Of a stretch of 64,000 nucleotides of DNA, positions 54,184-64,000 are shown one piece after another. The stretch covers positions 1,922,001-1,986,000 of the forward strand of contig NC_134764.1 of NCBI RefSeq assembly GCF_050436995.1, read 5' to 3'. Under the pieces are notes generated by a model that searched no databases, was not told the origin of the DNA, and was given only the letters and a program-made list of their open reading frames with translations. Position 1 is the first letter of the stretch; every line of letters begins with the position of its first letter. A program made the position numbers and the translations under genes. Source of the DNA: Anticarsia gemmatalis. Taxonomy: Eukaryota; Arthropoda; Insecta; Lepidoptera; Erebidae.

Positions 54184-55402
54184 CTGAAACGTTATTAAAA
54201 AAAACTTCGGTTTTTTACTGTCTGTCTAAGTAGAAGTATTTTCTCGTGCTGATCACAAAATTTTGGGTTGAAATTGTTCACAATATTAGCCGGCGGTTGG
54301 TAACATGCCCCGTGTATGGCAATTCCACCTTCCTTGCTTACAACAGGCGTTAAACGTAAACCAATAAAACTCTAATGTACCTAACAATTGTTTGTGTTTA
54401 GCACTCACTTTTAAGCAAAAATTAATAAACCGAAGTAGGTATGTATACATAATCTATATCTTTGCGGTCCATAATCTGAATTACACAAAAAACGCCTTTA
54501 TTTTCCTGGGAATTTTTTTCACGCTACCGACAAGGGCAAAGAAAAATCAATTTTCTCAAAACAATTTCAAAATGGACCTTCCCCTGGTATATAACGGGAG
54601 TCATTATGTTTAAGTGGAATGTGTTTTTCGTACTTTTCATCGTCCTTAACGCACCTGAGATAGATTAAAAATTAATGAAATTTTGTCTTCCCTCACCTTG
54701 ATGAAAGTACCGTGCATTGCACATATCTTTGGAAAGCGTAAATTACGTTTACTTTTATGAATTTATAAAAACTGAACCATACAATTGTTACGGTAGCGAT
54801 AAATATTTTAGTCAGCTTATTTATATTTTTTTGTTTACCATTAGATCATTACTAAAAATCATTTAAAGTAGATAAACAAAATAATAAAGCATTGGTAATT
54901 ATTGTTTATAAATACCTACCGCAAAAGAAAATAAAATAAAGATTTAAAAAAAATACTATCTCACTGTTAAGCCCAGGTTTCGTCTCAAGTAAGAAAAGTT
55001 TAAGGCCATAACTGCATTCTGGTACATTATTTAGGGACCTTGAATCAGAAGTTAAAACCAAATCAATAGGCACCACGAAGACAAGGCTTTGTCATAACGA
55101 TGTTAAATACGTGTTGAATAGTTGTAACACTCTGAGACATGTCTCAAATACCCAACTCAACGTCGAGGAACAATCACGAGTTCCGATTCGTTGTCAACTA
55201 GTTGGACTATTCATAGTGGGATCTACAAACAGGTGATACAGTCAGATTCCGAAAGTAGGTTAACAACTAAGCTTTACCGAAAGCTCTTTATTACGAAGTT
55301 TGAATAAATACCGGAATAAAACCAATTAGAAACATTTTTCCAATGACAAATGTGTTTTCGATGGAAAAGTAAACAAGCTTCAGAATATGGCATTTCGAAA
55401 GA
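54184..55402. other. Intergenic or UNC93-like 5' intron DNA
   Basis: A+T-rich with no gene recognised. Because the first coding exon has a splice acceptor at its 5' edge, an unmapped non-coding first exon and promoter of the UNC93-like gene must lie somewhere upstream on the minus strand, here or further right. No initiator-promoter combination stands out. Confidence 0.4.
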
Positions 55403-55697
55403 TTAAGGCTAAGTACATATGACCGTGCGGAACTTTCGACGGAGCGGTACAAGATCGAAGTAAACAGCTAGTATCGTCTACATCACCGCGCAATACCGCG
55501 TGTCGCGCTACGACCCGCGCGCTACATCACCGCTCGGTAACAGAACCGAGAAACCGCGCGGTTGATCGCGGTTCAAGAACCAGCGCGCGAGTCGTAGCGC
55601 GACGCGCGGTGATGTAGACGATACTAGCTGTTTACTTCGATCTTGTACCGCTCCGTCGAAAGTTACCATAGCTAAGGTCATATGAATTTAGCCTTAA
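55403..55697. mobile_element. TTAA-flanked foldback element with 61-bp perfect arms
   Basis: The element 55407-55693 (287 bp) begins GGCTAA and ends TTAGCC and is flanked by TTAA on both sides (55403-55406, 55694-55697). Two 61-bp arms, 55431-55491 and 55604-55664, are exact reverse complements. The inner 112 bp is GC-rich and partly inverted too (TGTCGCGCTACGAC against GTCGTAGCGCGAC). TTAA duplication points to the piggyBac superfamily, although the tip does not look like the usual CCC start. No coding capacity. Confidence 0.7.
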
Positions 55698-57706
55698 TTC
55701 GATCAGCGACTTTTGGAGCTGACTGTACATGGTGCAAGTAGTCATGTAAGGTTTAACTATGATAAAATTAAGACTAAATATTTCATGATTATAGGCATAT
55801 TATTCGATATTTAGGTAAAGAATTGCATTTCGCTGTTTGGTATTGTCGATCGAAACATGTGAAGACAGAAATCTTTCAAAATCTACGAGGCTTCTCTTTT
55901 TTTGCACCAGATATCGTTATTCCGTAATAATAAGTTATCGTTAACAATATTTTTCATAGCTGTAAAGAGTAGTTTGTAATTGCAATATGTGTGTTATCCC
56001 ACGACTAACAACTTACAGTTTTCTTTGCTTGACGATAGAATATTTGGTTTAAAAAGTTCTTAAATGCTTATCAACGGGTCCTACGTAAGCATAACATTGT
56101 AAACATAAAAGTCGTGACAGGTAAGAGACGGTTTAACTAATCCGTTTTGTTTCTCCATAACCATTTTAACTTACAAATCCAATACCTTTTTACCGACCTA
56201 AACCAATTCAACAACATAAATCTTATTTTATCACCATTTAGGACGAGTATAGACATGGTCATCTTTTGCGGACATCTTAACCGATGACACGATCCCAAAC
56301 GTAATTGGTTTGCATCAGCTTAACACAAGTGAAGGGAAAAGGGACCATGTGTTGAGGTCACGGGCTATTTATATGAGCGTGGAGGGTTCAGTACTATTCT
56401 TTGAATAAACGGGAAAGGACTGAGAGATTGATAGCGTCATGTATTTTATTAATGTGTACAAATTAACTTTATAGATATTTTTAAGTTCAACCGCAAATAT
56501 GATGCTTTTAAAACCAATTCCAGGTGTAAAATGTGTAATATCTTTCTTACTATTTTTGAAACAGGATCCGAATCGATTGGTTGTACTATGTAGTACTATG
56601 TACATAATATTAAATTGCTAAACGGGTCTAAAACGCGATGAGAACTTTCAGTTTATGATACTGTATTTAATAACCGCTTTTCTGGTCGAATTACTCCGCT
56701 CATGGGCACGGGCATCGTAGCCTTAAAATTGGCATCGCGTTTGACCCTTTCAGTAATTTTGAACTATCCATGAAAAATACTGTCAACAATAAACATTTGC
56801 TTTAAAAGAACAAATACATTTTACCCTGTAAGCAATTTTATGCTGTTTTGTTATATAATCGCGTAACGATACCTATCCATTTAAACATTGCATCGCAGAA
56901 ATTTAATTACGCTTGCATTTTTAAGTAAATGTTTGTACGTGAAGAGCGCAAGCGCCTCATGGAATCCAATTAGAGTAGATACCAGTTATCTAAATTAACA
57001 TCAGTAGGTAGAGTTTCAGGCATTTTAGCTGAAAAAATGTTGTGTGTGCTGAAAAAACTGTTTGTTTTGTGTAGTAACTCTAAGCTATAAGTGTATGAAC
57101 TGTAGTTACAAAAATGCAGGCTGGATTTTTTAGTTTTTTTTTGCATCTGTTTATACAGCTTCTGTTTTTCTAAATGATAGATGAAAACATAAATTGGATG
57201 AGGGCTGACCGATACTAGCATATTCATAAAAGAGTAAATAACCCTAAGCTTGACTTTGCCAAAAATCTGTTTCACTTAAAAACAATAAAGCCAGGTTTCA
57301 GTTCTTTTTAATATCTGTCAAAAAGTTTATTTTATCGAAATTTTACAGTAGTTTACATACATACACACATTCGTTGTCACTTTATTTAGCAAATACTTAT
57401 TTAAAAACAGTGAAACTGGACCTTAATTTTAATGCACATGAACATCCAATAAAAGAAATAATACGCATCAACTCATTTAAACATTAATTCCATTTTGAAT
57501 CTGAACCATTATAATATTCATAAATAATTGTTCGTGGAATAATGGAACGAAACGTCCATTGTTAGAGCTCAGTCAGTGATATAATTATGCTCATTATCTA
57601 CTCGTAATTCTGATGTGCTTTTTAATTCGAAACCTCAATGATTTAATATACCATGAATACTATGTTTATTACAGTTTTTGAAGGCATACAAAGTTCTCTA
57701 TCTGAA
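55698..57706. other. Intergenic DNA, no gene recognised
   Basis: A+T-rich. Frames at 56369-56605 and 56970-57275 (both minus) have no recognised domain and are rich in Lys, Asn, Ser and Phe, as expected by chance. Confidence 0.45.
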
Positions 57707-57800
57707 ATTGGTTTGCGTGATGGACTCAAGGTCGAACTCCTGCCTTATTCAAAGAAGATCCTTGCCCAGCAGTGGGCATTCTACCACTACTGGTCATATA
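57707..57800 (+). repeat. Non-LTR retroelement tail fragment (CAGCAGTGGG family)
   Basis: TTGCGTGATGGACTCAAGG, then AAAGAAGATCCTTGCCCAGC and AGTGGGCATT. It is the best-preserved copy in the window of a tail also seen at 33949 and 60213. CCCAGCAGTGGG is a near-palindrome often found at the 3' end of lepidopteran LINE copies, from memory. Confidence 0.5.
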
Positions 57801-59479
57801 ATTGCTATTGCTCTGACCTTAAATAGGTCACGACGCTAATAAAATAGTTTAAGGTACTTTTACAGAAATTTTCTTATCGTGTTTTTTGTATATTTTAAAG
57901 ATGCTTGGTAGCTTTTATTATAGTTATCAAATAAGTTTGTAATCTAAATAAAGAGATAAGTATATTATAGATAATATCATTCAACTCTCGAACGCCATGG
58001 TTAATTTCACCAACGTACCTACATTATGTGACCTCCCTTACCTCCCTCGCCACCCCTCGTTAATCGCCTTCATTCACCCTTCACACGTGACCGCGTACGG
58101 ACAAGTCACTCTCTTTAACTCATATTTACGATGATGGATTAGTAATTAGTCGTTATTATATAAGTTAATCTCGTCTTTAAGTGAGAATAGTGAGAGTAAT
58201 AAATTAGACCAGATTTTCAAATAGGAGCATTTTAAAACTCTTTTTTACTAGCTTATACCAATGGTTTCCTGCCGACGGACCGTGTGGATATTCTTGAAAT
58301 AGTAGTCTATGTTTAATGAAGTATTTAATTATAAATCTGCAATCGATTTTGTGGTGTAGCCGTGAAAGTATAATTGAAAGATCGACTAACTTTCGCATGA
58401 AAATGACATTAGAATGAATAACATCTGATATACCTGAAGGCGTAGGTTTGTAGATGTAGAAACGTGCGAGATGTGAAATACATCTACTTTTTACAGTTTA
58501 ATTTGGTTGCCCTACGGACTGGGAGAGAGCCTATTGACCTACCAAGCACGGTACCAAGCTTTGGACTGATGTTAAAGATTTTCCAACGAAATATGTCTAT
58601 TCTATCACCAAGATAAATATTATGATAATCATTACAGCTAATTATTTGTATCAAACAGACAAACATTATATTGCTACATTAACTTCAGTAAAAAATCTGT
58701 AGCAACAAAATCCAATAAGCTGTTTCTAAAACAAAACCCAGATTACAGAATTCAATAAAGGATAACTTAACCCTACTCAAACTTGTCTAACAAAACCATC
58801 TGTATCTTTTCAATAAAGACAAATGTATGACGCATACGACACACGTTCAATCGAATCATGTCAATCTCAAGTCAACCGGTAGACGGTTTAGTGACACACA
58901 CACACATATATTATATTACATTTGCACACGACAATAAATGTGGAACTTGATCCGATCCCATTTCGATGATCGTGTAAGTGCCATTCTGATGTTTGTAAGG
59001 TGTTAAAGTCGCTTTATTTGCGTTTGTGTGGAGTTTATATTTTTGTGCGTAAATCCTACAAATATTGATTATATTGATTATATTTGTATGTATATTTGTG
59101 AATCTGTCAGCCAAAATTAAGTAAATACATTTGGTGTATTAATAATCTAAAACAGATGGTTTTGAAAAAAGTCTAAACCATCTGTTGAAGAGCCTGGGCT
59201 CATATAATGATAAAATTTTATTTTGGAAATACAAGTTATAATAGGGAAAACGGTAAGGAATGAGCAGGTTAAGGGAACGCTTTGATTTATAATTGTTTAT
59301 GAGGAAACACATCCTAAATTGTTTGAAAGACTTTTCACGCCATCTTTAATTTCCCAAAAACTCAGAGTTGATTCTATGAAACACTAAGTTAGCAATGTTT
59401 GATCCACGGTCTTAATCAATTTAGCTGTGAAAGAGTACCTAACAGACAGATATGCTTTTTCATTTAAATTATAAGTACA
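57801..59479. other. Intergenic DNA, no gene recognised
   Basis: A+T-rich with a short CA run near 58897-58906. A 13-base inverted pair (AAACAGATGGTTT / AAACCATCTGTTG) near 59150-59185 is minor. No coding sequence is supported. Confidence 0.45.
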
Positions 59480-59728
59480 CTAGCTGACCCGAGCAACTTC
59501 GCTTGCGTCACGTTAGACAATTTTTTCCCCGTTTTTGTAACATTTTTTACTGGTACTCTGCTCCTATTGGTCGTAGCGTGATTGATGCAATGCAATGATA
59601 TATAGCCTATAGCCTTCCTCGATAACTGGGCTATTTAACACTGAAAGATTTTTTGTAATCGGACCAATAGTTCCTGAGATAAGCTCGTTCAAACAAACAA
59701 ACTTCAGTTTTATAATATTAGTATAGAT
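59480..59728 (+). mobile_element. Non-LTR retroelement 3' tail (ACTAGCTGACCCG family)
   Basis: Begins ACTAGCTGACCCGAGCAAC, continues with CCCCGTTTTTGTAACATTTT, CCTATTGGTCGTAGCGTGAT and CCTCGATAACTGGGCTATTT, and ends TAATATTAGTATAGAT. Very similar to 12337-12618 and, in its 3' half, to 5670-5856. The flanks AATTATAAGTA and AATTATGTATG may be a decayed target duplication. Confidence 0.6.
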
Positions 59729-60099
59729 AATTATGTATGTATTTAAGCCTTTATTCTGTGCGTCACTTTCGTACTCATGATAAAAGATCCATACACAATT
59801 ACACCATTACTTTCACGATAATAAGTAGCAATAAACAAGTGATAAAATATACCAGCCATTGACTATACGACACTTGTATATAACAGACGAAAGTGGGTGT
59901 ATTATTTATATTAAGACGTACCAAGTATCAACGGCGTAGTTTCTAGAAACACCCACCATTTACAAGAGGTCATAGACCTCTGTCTGGGTTTTGAGACGAT
60001 GTATTTTCTTTTGTTTTATACGAAAGACAATCTTGAATATTGTTATACATGAGAAAGTGTCTCTGTTTTGTGTGTTTGTTTGTCTGTATGCTTGCAAGG

Positions 60100-60212
60100 C
60101 TGCCGTCCTCTAACTATAATGCCGTTATCTACAAAAACAATGATTCGAGATATTCGCGAAAAGGCGTGAAACATTGTTTTTGTAGATAACGGTTATAGTT
60201 AGAGGACGGCAG
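60100..60212. mobile_element. Foldback element with about 42-bp arms
   Basis: The left arm 60100-60142 (CTGCCGTCCTCTAACTATA...) and right arm 60172-60212 are inverted with one small length difference, around a 29-base loop. It is 113 bp and non-coding. It abuts a non-LTR tail fragment at 60213. It is either a tiny MITE or a hairpin formed by inverted duplication; no target duplication is clear. Confidence 0.65.
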
Positions 60213-60275
60213 AAGGGCTATCGCCTCCTCGTTTGGAAGAAGACCCCTGCCCAGCAGTGAAACAGCCAGGGACCA
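60213..60275 (+). repeat. Non-LTR retroelement tail fragment
   Basis: GGCTATCGCCTCCTCGTTTG, then AAGACCCCTGCCCAGCAGTG AAACAGCC. It matches the CTTGCCCAGCAGTGGG part of the 57.7-kb copy. Its 5' continuation appears broken by the foldback element at 60100-60212. Confidence 0.45.
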
Positions 60276-61204
60276 AACACAAATTAAATGGTTTCCAGTG
60301 AAACTTGTGGATTAATTTTGATGAAATTGAAGACCTGGGATTTTTTCAAAAATCTCGTCACCTAAACGCCTGAAAAGGGGGCCGCAAAATACGTAATAAG
60401 TCAAGTCGCGAGAGTCAGCTAGTTATCTTATGGTAAAGAATCGTAAGTTAGAATAAGATACCTAATTGATGTCTTTCTACGGCGTAGCTCAACTTTCGTA
60501 ACCAGCTACGAACTTTCGCTGCTACGAAATGTAGCTACGAACTTGCGTAGCTGGTTACGAAATTCAGTTACGAAAACGACAAATTGCTTAATTTTGTCTA
60601 CGTAGCTGTTTTAGGGTGACGTAGCTGTTTTAAGGTTATTTTATCTTATCTTAGGAGTAGCGTGCCGGCTAGTAGCCTGTTGACACACAGACCACTGTTG
60701 AACCATTTTATCCCTACGAACCGTCAAAAGTTGTGCAGTGCAAAACTTATAAAAAAATTGCTATAGTGCGGTAAGTAGTCTGTAATCTTCTGATTTGAGG
60801 TATCCGTATCCTATGGTTATGCTGTGAAAAGTGACTAGCCCTAAACTTGACTATACCAAAAAAGGTAAAAAAAAAAATTGATATTATACCAGTTTTATTA
60901 TTATGTTTGTATAAATTTTAGGCGAGTAATAATAATATAACTTTAGCATTTCCAATGCATATTACGATTCAAGTTATCATTTTCCTTCATCTTATCATTA
61001 AAAAACTAGAGGCAAGACATAAGAACAACATTGTAGCTCTATTACCTTCATAATGTTAGTTGCTACAAAATAAACGGTGTTTAATTGTCGTCCCTTCATA
61101 AACACGCTCTGCTTACCCCCAGGGAGCCGAGCCGTGATGATGGTAATTGACCGAAAGAATTTAATGAATATAGCGGTTAAATATATATTATTCACATTTG
61201 TTTT
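60276..61204. other. Intergenic DNA, no gene recognised
   Basis: Between 60480 and 60620 a GTAGCTACGAA / AGCTGGTTACGAA motif recurs in both orientations, suggesting a small decayed inverted repeat (CGTAGCTGGTTACGA near 60554). No coding sequence is supported. Confidence 0.4.
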
Positions 61205-61380
61205 AATACCACTGTCGGGAAGTTGTGTGTTCGATTCCCACACAGAACAATTATTTGTGCGATCCACAAATAATTTAATTGTTTTGGATCTGGTTGTATT
61301 TTGTGTCCGCTGTTTGTATGTTTGTAAAAGCCCCCGTGACATATAAGAGCGATTCCTAGTGCAGGAGTTGTCTTTTTTTA
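61205..61380 (+). repeat. tRNA-derived SINE, family A, body and tail
   Basis: A B-box-like GTTCGATTCCCACACAG is followed by CAATTATTTGTGCGATCC, GGATCTGGTTGTATTTTGTG, CCGCTGTTTGTATGTTTGTA and AAGCCCCCGTGACATA, ending in CAGGAGTTGTCTTTTTTT. It gives the most complete tail of the family in the window; the tRNA-like 5' head is replaced by other sequence. Confidence 0.6.
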
Positions 61381-61401
61381 AATATAAAAAATGTTATATA
61401 A

Positions 61402-61612
61402 CTGCCTCTGTGGCGGAGTCGGCAGTGTAAGAGACTGCTGATCATGAGGTCTCGGGTTCGGTTCCCGGGTCGGGCTAAGAACTATTGGTATTTCCCAATT
61501 TATGTAAATTTGTCAGCAGTAGCCAGAAGCTTCGTAGTGTGCTGGGTAAATAGCAATAGGATATAAATAGCAAAATTAGTCTTATGTAGCGCCTTGGGAA
61601 AAACATTGTTAA
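61402..61612 (+). repeat. tRNA-derived SINE, family B
   Basis: Head CCTCTGTGGCGGAGTCGGCA (A-box-like) and GGGTTCGGTTCCCGGG (B box) 35 bp apart, then the body CTATTGGTATTTCCCAATTT, GTCAGCAGTAGCCAGAAGCT, CGTAGTGTGCTGGGTAAAT and GTAGCGCCTTGGGAAA. The tail is unrelated to family A. It starts about 20 bp after the end of the family A copy. Confidence 0.6.
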
Positions 61613-61856
61613 TGGCAAAACGTGTGGTTATATTTCATACACCTCTGTCTTCATTTTCATGTATAATAGTCTTGCCATTGCGTATGTTCTTTTATATCTG
61701 TACAGTTGAAGCATTGTAGATAACATCTCGTTGAGCGCATAATAGGTACGCCCACATAAACGGACTGCCTTTAAAATGAGGTAGAAATACACAGAGATAC
61801 GAGTGAAGGAAATATAATGGTTGTTTTGTGCGACTATGTCAGTGGTGCTATGGCTA

Positions 61857-62170
61857 TAGTGGCTGTGGCGCGGTCGGTAGTATATGCGACTGCGGTGCGA
61901 GAGGTCTCGGGTTCGAATCCTGGGTCGGGCCAAAAAGTCTTTTCTGAGATTTTCTGTTAAGAATTTCTTAGAGATTGCCCGGAGTTAGGAAGTTGAGGTC
62001 GAAGACCTCCGTGCCTCGGAGAGCACGTAAAGCCGTCGGTCCTGCGCCTGACCTCTCTCTGGTCGTGTCGGTTATACGTCCCACCAAACTATGAGAGTGA
62101 TGGAATAGAGAGTGTACCTGTGTATTGTGCACACACTTGGACACTATAAACAAAGTCCTGCACAGATGGC
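61857..62170 (+). repeat. tRNA-derived SINE, family C
   Basis: Head GTGGCTGTGGCGCGGTCGGT (A-box region) and GGGTTCGAATCCTGGG (B box), then the body CCGGAGTTAGGAAGTTGAGG, GACCTCCGTGCCTCGGAGAG, GTCGGTCCTGCGCCTGACC, TACGTCCCACCAAACTATGA and GTGCACACACTTGGACAC. The body is found in antisense, with a tandem duplication, at 6334-6600. The head cannot close a normal acceptor stem, so it is not a tRNA gene. Confidence 0.65.
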
Positions 62171-62247
62171 CAGGTTCAATAAAACTGACCGCCGTAGCCG
62201 TATATCGGCTAGGAGGACATTATAGTGGTTACCAGGGGAATATTACT

Positions 62248-62605
62248 AGACCAGTAGCTCGATTCTCTACTACTATCGACTATCGTCCGACTTGTCATCG
62301 AGAAATCTTCTATATATATAAAAATGAATAGCTGTTCGTTAGTCCCGCTAAAACTCGTGAACGGCTGGACCGATTTGGCTAGTTATGGTCTTGAATTAAT
62401 TGTGGAAGTCCAGAGAGGGTGTAAAAAAGGTAAGTCAATTCGAAATACGAGGTATTAAATAAAAACAAGAAAGCGTGAGCGGATCTACGCGGGTCAGCTA
62501 GTTTTGTATGAAAATCGTCGAGAGGCGTCGTAGTTACTATTTTGGCAGTACATTTTAAATGTCAAACTTTCGATACTCGACTGTACCGACTGTAGAGAAT
62601 CGCTT
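62248..62605. mobile_element. Foldback MITE (GCTCGATTCTCTAC family) split by a Helitron
   Basis: The left part 62248-62305 (CCAGTAGCTCGATTCTCTAC to CATCGAGAAA) and right part 62502-62605 (TTTTGTATGAAAATCGTCGA, AGTACATTTTAAATGTCAAA) are collinear with the uninterrupted copy at 49.9-50.2 kb, where GAGAAA runs directly into TTTTGTC. The interruption is the 196-bp Helitron 62306-62501. Confidence 0.6.
62306..62501 (+). mobile_element. Non-autonomous Helitron nested in a MITE
   Basis: Begins TCTTCTATATATATAAAAAT, ends CGCGGGTCAGCTAG, and lies between A (62305) and T (62502). The interior includes CTGTTCGTTAGTCCCGCTAA and GGACCGATTTGGCTAG. The filled site can be compared with the empty paralogous site at about 50.16 kb, which shows that no host bases were gained or lost: Helitron-type insertion without duplication. 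It is a different family from the Lep1-like copies. Confidence 0.68.
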
Positions 62606-62857
62606 CAGGAGGTCTATCACGTATCTCAGTTGATAACTAGAGTACGTCAAATTAATGGTCGCTATTCATTGCTGCTTTGATGACGTGTTAATCATTATAA
62701 CCTAAGGGAGAAAACGATGTAAAGCATAGTGGCTTTAAAATTTGTTAACTGAGATACGTAAGAGAAGGCTCCACTCGAGATATGTGGTCTATTTCCATGG
62801 AAAATCAAGTCATCAATAAATTTAAGTCATTAATGTCCCCGTGTGTAAGAGTTTTTT

Positions 62858-63002
62858 TTCCGTAACGTGGTAGGAGTTAGGCCTTGAGTCCATGTTGACT
62901 ATGTGCGGGTTGTGAACCTTGCATACAATCAAGAACTGTTCTAAACATGTCTCAGACATACAGGGTTGCATCACGATGTTTTCCTTCACCATTGGAACAA
63001 GT
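62858..63002 (-). repeat. Dispersed retroelement tail fragment, antisense
   Basis: GGCCTTGAGTCCATGTTGAC then GTGCGGGTTGTGAACCTTGC, CTCAGACATACAGGGTTGCA and TCACGATGTTTTCCTTCACC. This string is very common in lepidopteran genomes in my memory, near non-LTR tails. GGCCTTGAGTCC is the complement of the GGACTCAAGG block at 57.7 kb. Orientation is assigned from that. Confidence 0.4.
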
Positions 63003-63015
63003 AACTATTAAAGTA

Positions 63016-63159
63016 TGTTAATATTATTCATGTGAAAGTTTATGAGCATGTATGTTTATTACTCTTTCGCATTAAACATATTGAACGAATTTGAATGTAA
63101 TTTGGCTCAAATACTTTTTATGGAGAAATCTTTCCACGCGGACGGAGACGCTGACTAAA
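63016..63159 (+). mobile_element. Lep1-like Helitron, diverged copy
   Basis: TTAATATTATTCATGTGAAA, GTTTATGAGCATGTATG, TTATTACTCTTTCGCATTAA, then CCACGCGGACGGAGACGCTG. The order matches 24587-24787. The 3' end is decayed (CTGACTAAACCTAGTAG). Confidence 0.45.
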
Positions 63160-64000
63160 CCTAGTAGTGTCTTTTGAAAATAGGCTATATTTGTTCCCGG
63201 GTCTTTAACCATCTCCATTCTCAACTTCATGAAAATTTGTATGACAAATTTTCGCGTTTTAAAAACGTTGGTATAAAATATAGGGACATAACATCCGCTT
63301 TGTTTTTTAGTTTTACTAACAGAATTTATAGAGGGATACATACGAGCATGCTCGACCCATATTCGTCAATTCCTAGAGCAGATTCCCAGGTCGACACAGA
63401 TTTAAAATTTCCACGAATATGGACGAAGCGCTCTGTATTTTTTTCATAAAAGATAGGTACTATATTTTGTATAAAATCAATGCTTTGAGTAAATACTAAA
63501 ATTTGTTTGATGGACCTTATACGCTTTGCTGATAATTTTGTGAAACATTTTGATCAGAATTTAAAATATGTTTCGTTTATTTTAATAAATACTTTAGTTG
63601 TTAATGATACTATAATTGATTCGTTACATATGTAGATCATTCAAATACCTACCAACTTATTAACTATTTTTCTATCGCACTATTATTAACATATTGCAGT
63701 ATTTTCTGTAAAAAACTACAACCATGTTTTCCACCGTCCCACTTTTATTGTTCTCTTAAAATAACGCGCCTACAAATTAGGTCATAGCAAAACGACGCTA
63801 CGCGGCGAAGTCCAATAACACCAAATTGACAGGCGTTGTAGTACTAACTATAAAATTGTATCAACGTCATGCATGTTGACGCCCAGCGTTTGATGTCTGT
63901 ATTGAAATGGCATTAATAAAGATTAATATTTACCTCATCTAAACGATTTTTGCTTGGTAACAATGTTTAATGAAATCTGGACTTATCAATTTATTAAAAT
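63160..64000. other. Intergenic DNA at the right edge, no gene recognised
   Basis: A+T-rich sequence with overlapping frames on both strands near 63.1-63.45 kb, none with a recognised domain. Nothing else is supported. Confidence 0.4.

Noticed and set aside
61857..61935. tRNA-like sequence with good A and B boxes
   Set aside because: The segment does not close a seven-base acceptor stem, and the SINE body follows directly; the body recurs in antisense at 6.3 kb. It is a SINE head, not a tRNA gene.

Overview
The window is A+T-rich insect DNA with short GC-richer coding exons. The mix of repeats (tRNA-derived SINEs with a shared tail, Lep1-type Helitrons, non-LTR tails, TTAA and TTA foldback elements) points to a moth or butterfly (Lepidoptera). 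That assignment rests on remembered repeat families and gene structure, not on a search.

Two protein-coding genes can be built exon by exon. (1) Mitochondrial proline dehydrogenase (PRODH; sluggish-A in Drosophila) lies on the + strand. It has ten coding exons from 8182 to 44057 (578 codons plus stop), all with GT/AG borders and matching phases. Its first intron is about 22.4 kb. (2) A UNC93-like major-facilitator membrane protein lies on the - strand. It has six coding exons from 54135 down to 51160 and is strongly alanine-rich. The genes converge tail to tail across about 7.1 kb. They have no evident functional link: PRODH starts proline oxidation in mitochondria, and UNC93-like proteins are multipass membrane proteins of largely unknown role.

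Layout: 1-8.0 kb, upstream intergenic DNA with SINEs, a foldback MITE and a non-LTR tail flanked by a 22-bp target duplication. 8.0-8.2 kb, GC-rich PRODH promoter and 5' UTR. 8.2-30.7 kb, PRODH intron 1, which holds a complete deletion-derivative hAT transposon (20854-22045, perfect 8-bp TSD), Lep1-like Helitrons and retroelement tails. 30.7-44.1 kb, PRODH exons 2-10, with a piggyBac-like element (39512-40256, TTAA flanks) in intron 5 and a Harbinger-like MITE in intron 3. 44.1-51.1 kb, PRODH 3' UTR and intergenic DNA with MITEs. 51.1-54.2 kb, the UNC93-like gene. 54.2-64 kb, repeat-rich intergenic DNA with a foldback element carrying 61-bp perfect arms, a second foldback, three kinds of SINE in a row, and a Helitron nested inside a MITE.

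No rRNA, functional tRNA, CRISPR array or bacterial-style operon was seen. I found no clearly novel biological system. The most informative observations are transposon structures whose exact borders can be read from target duplications, and an ambiguous 3' end of the UNC93-like gene.
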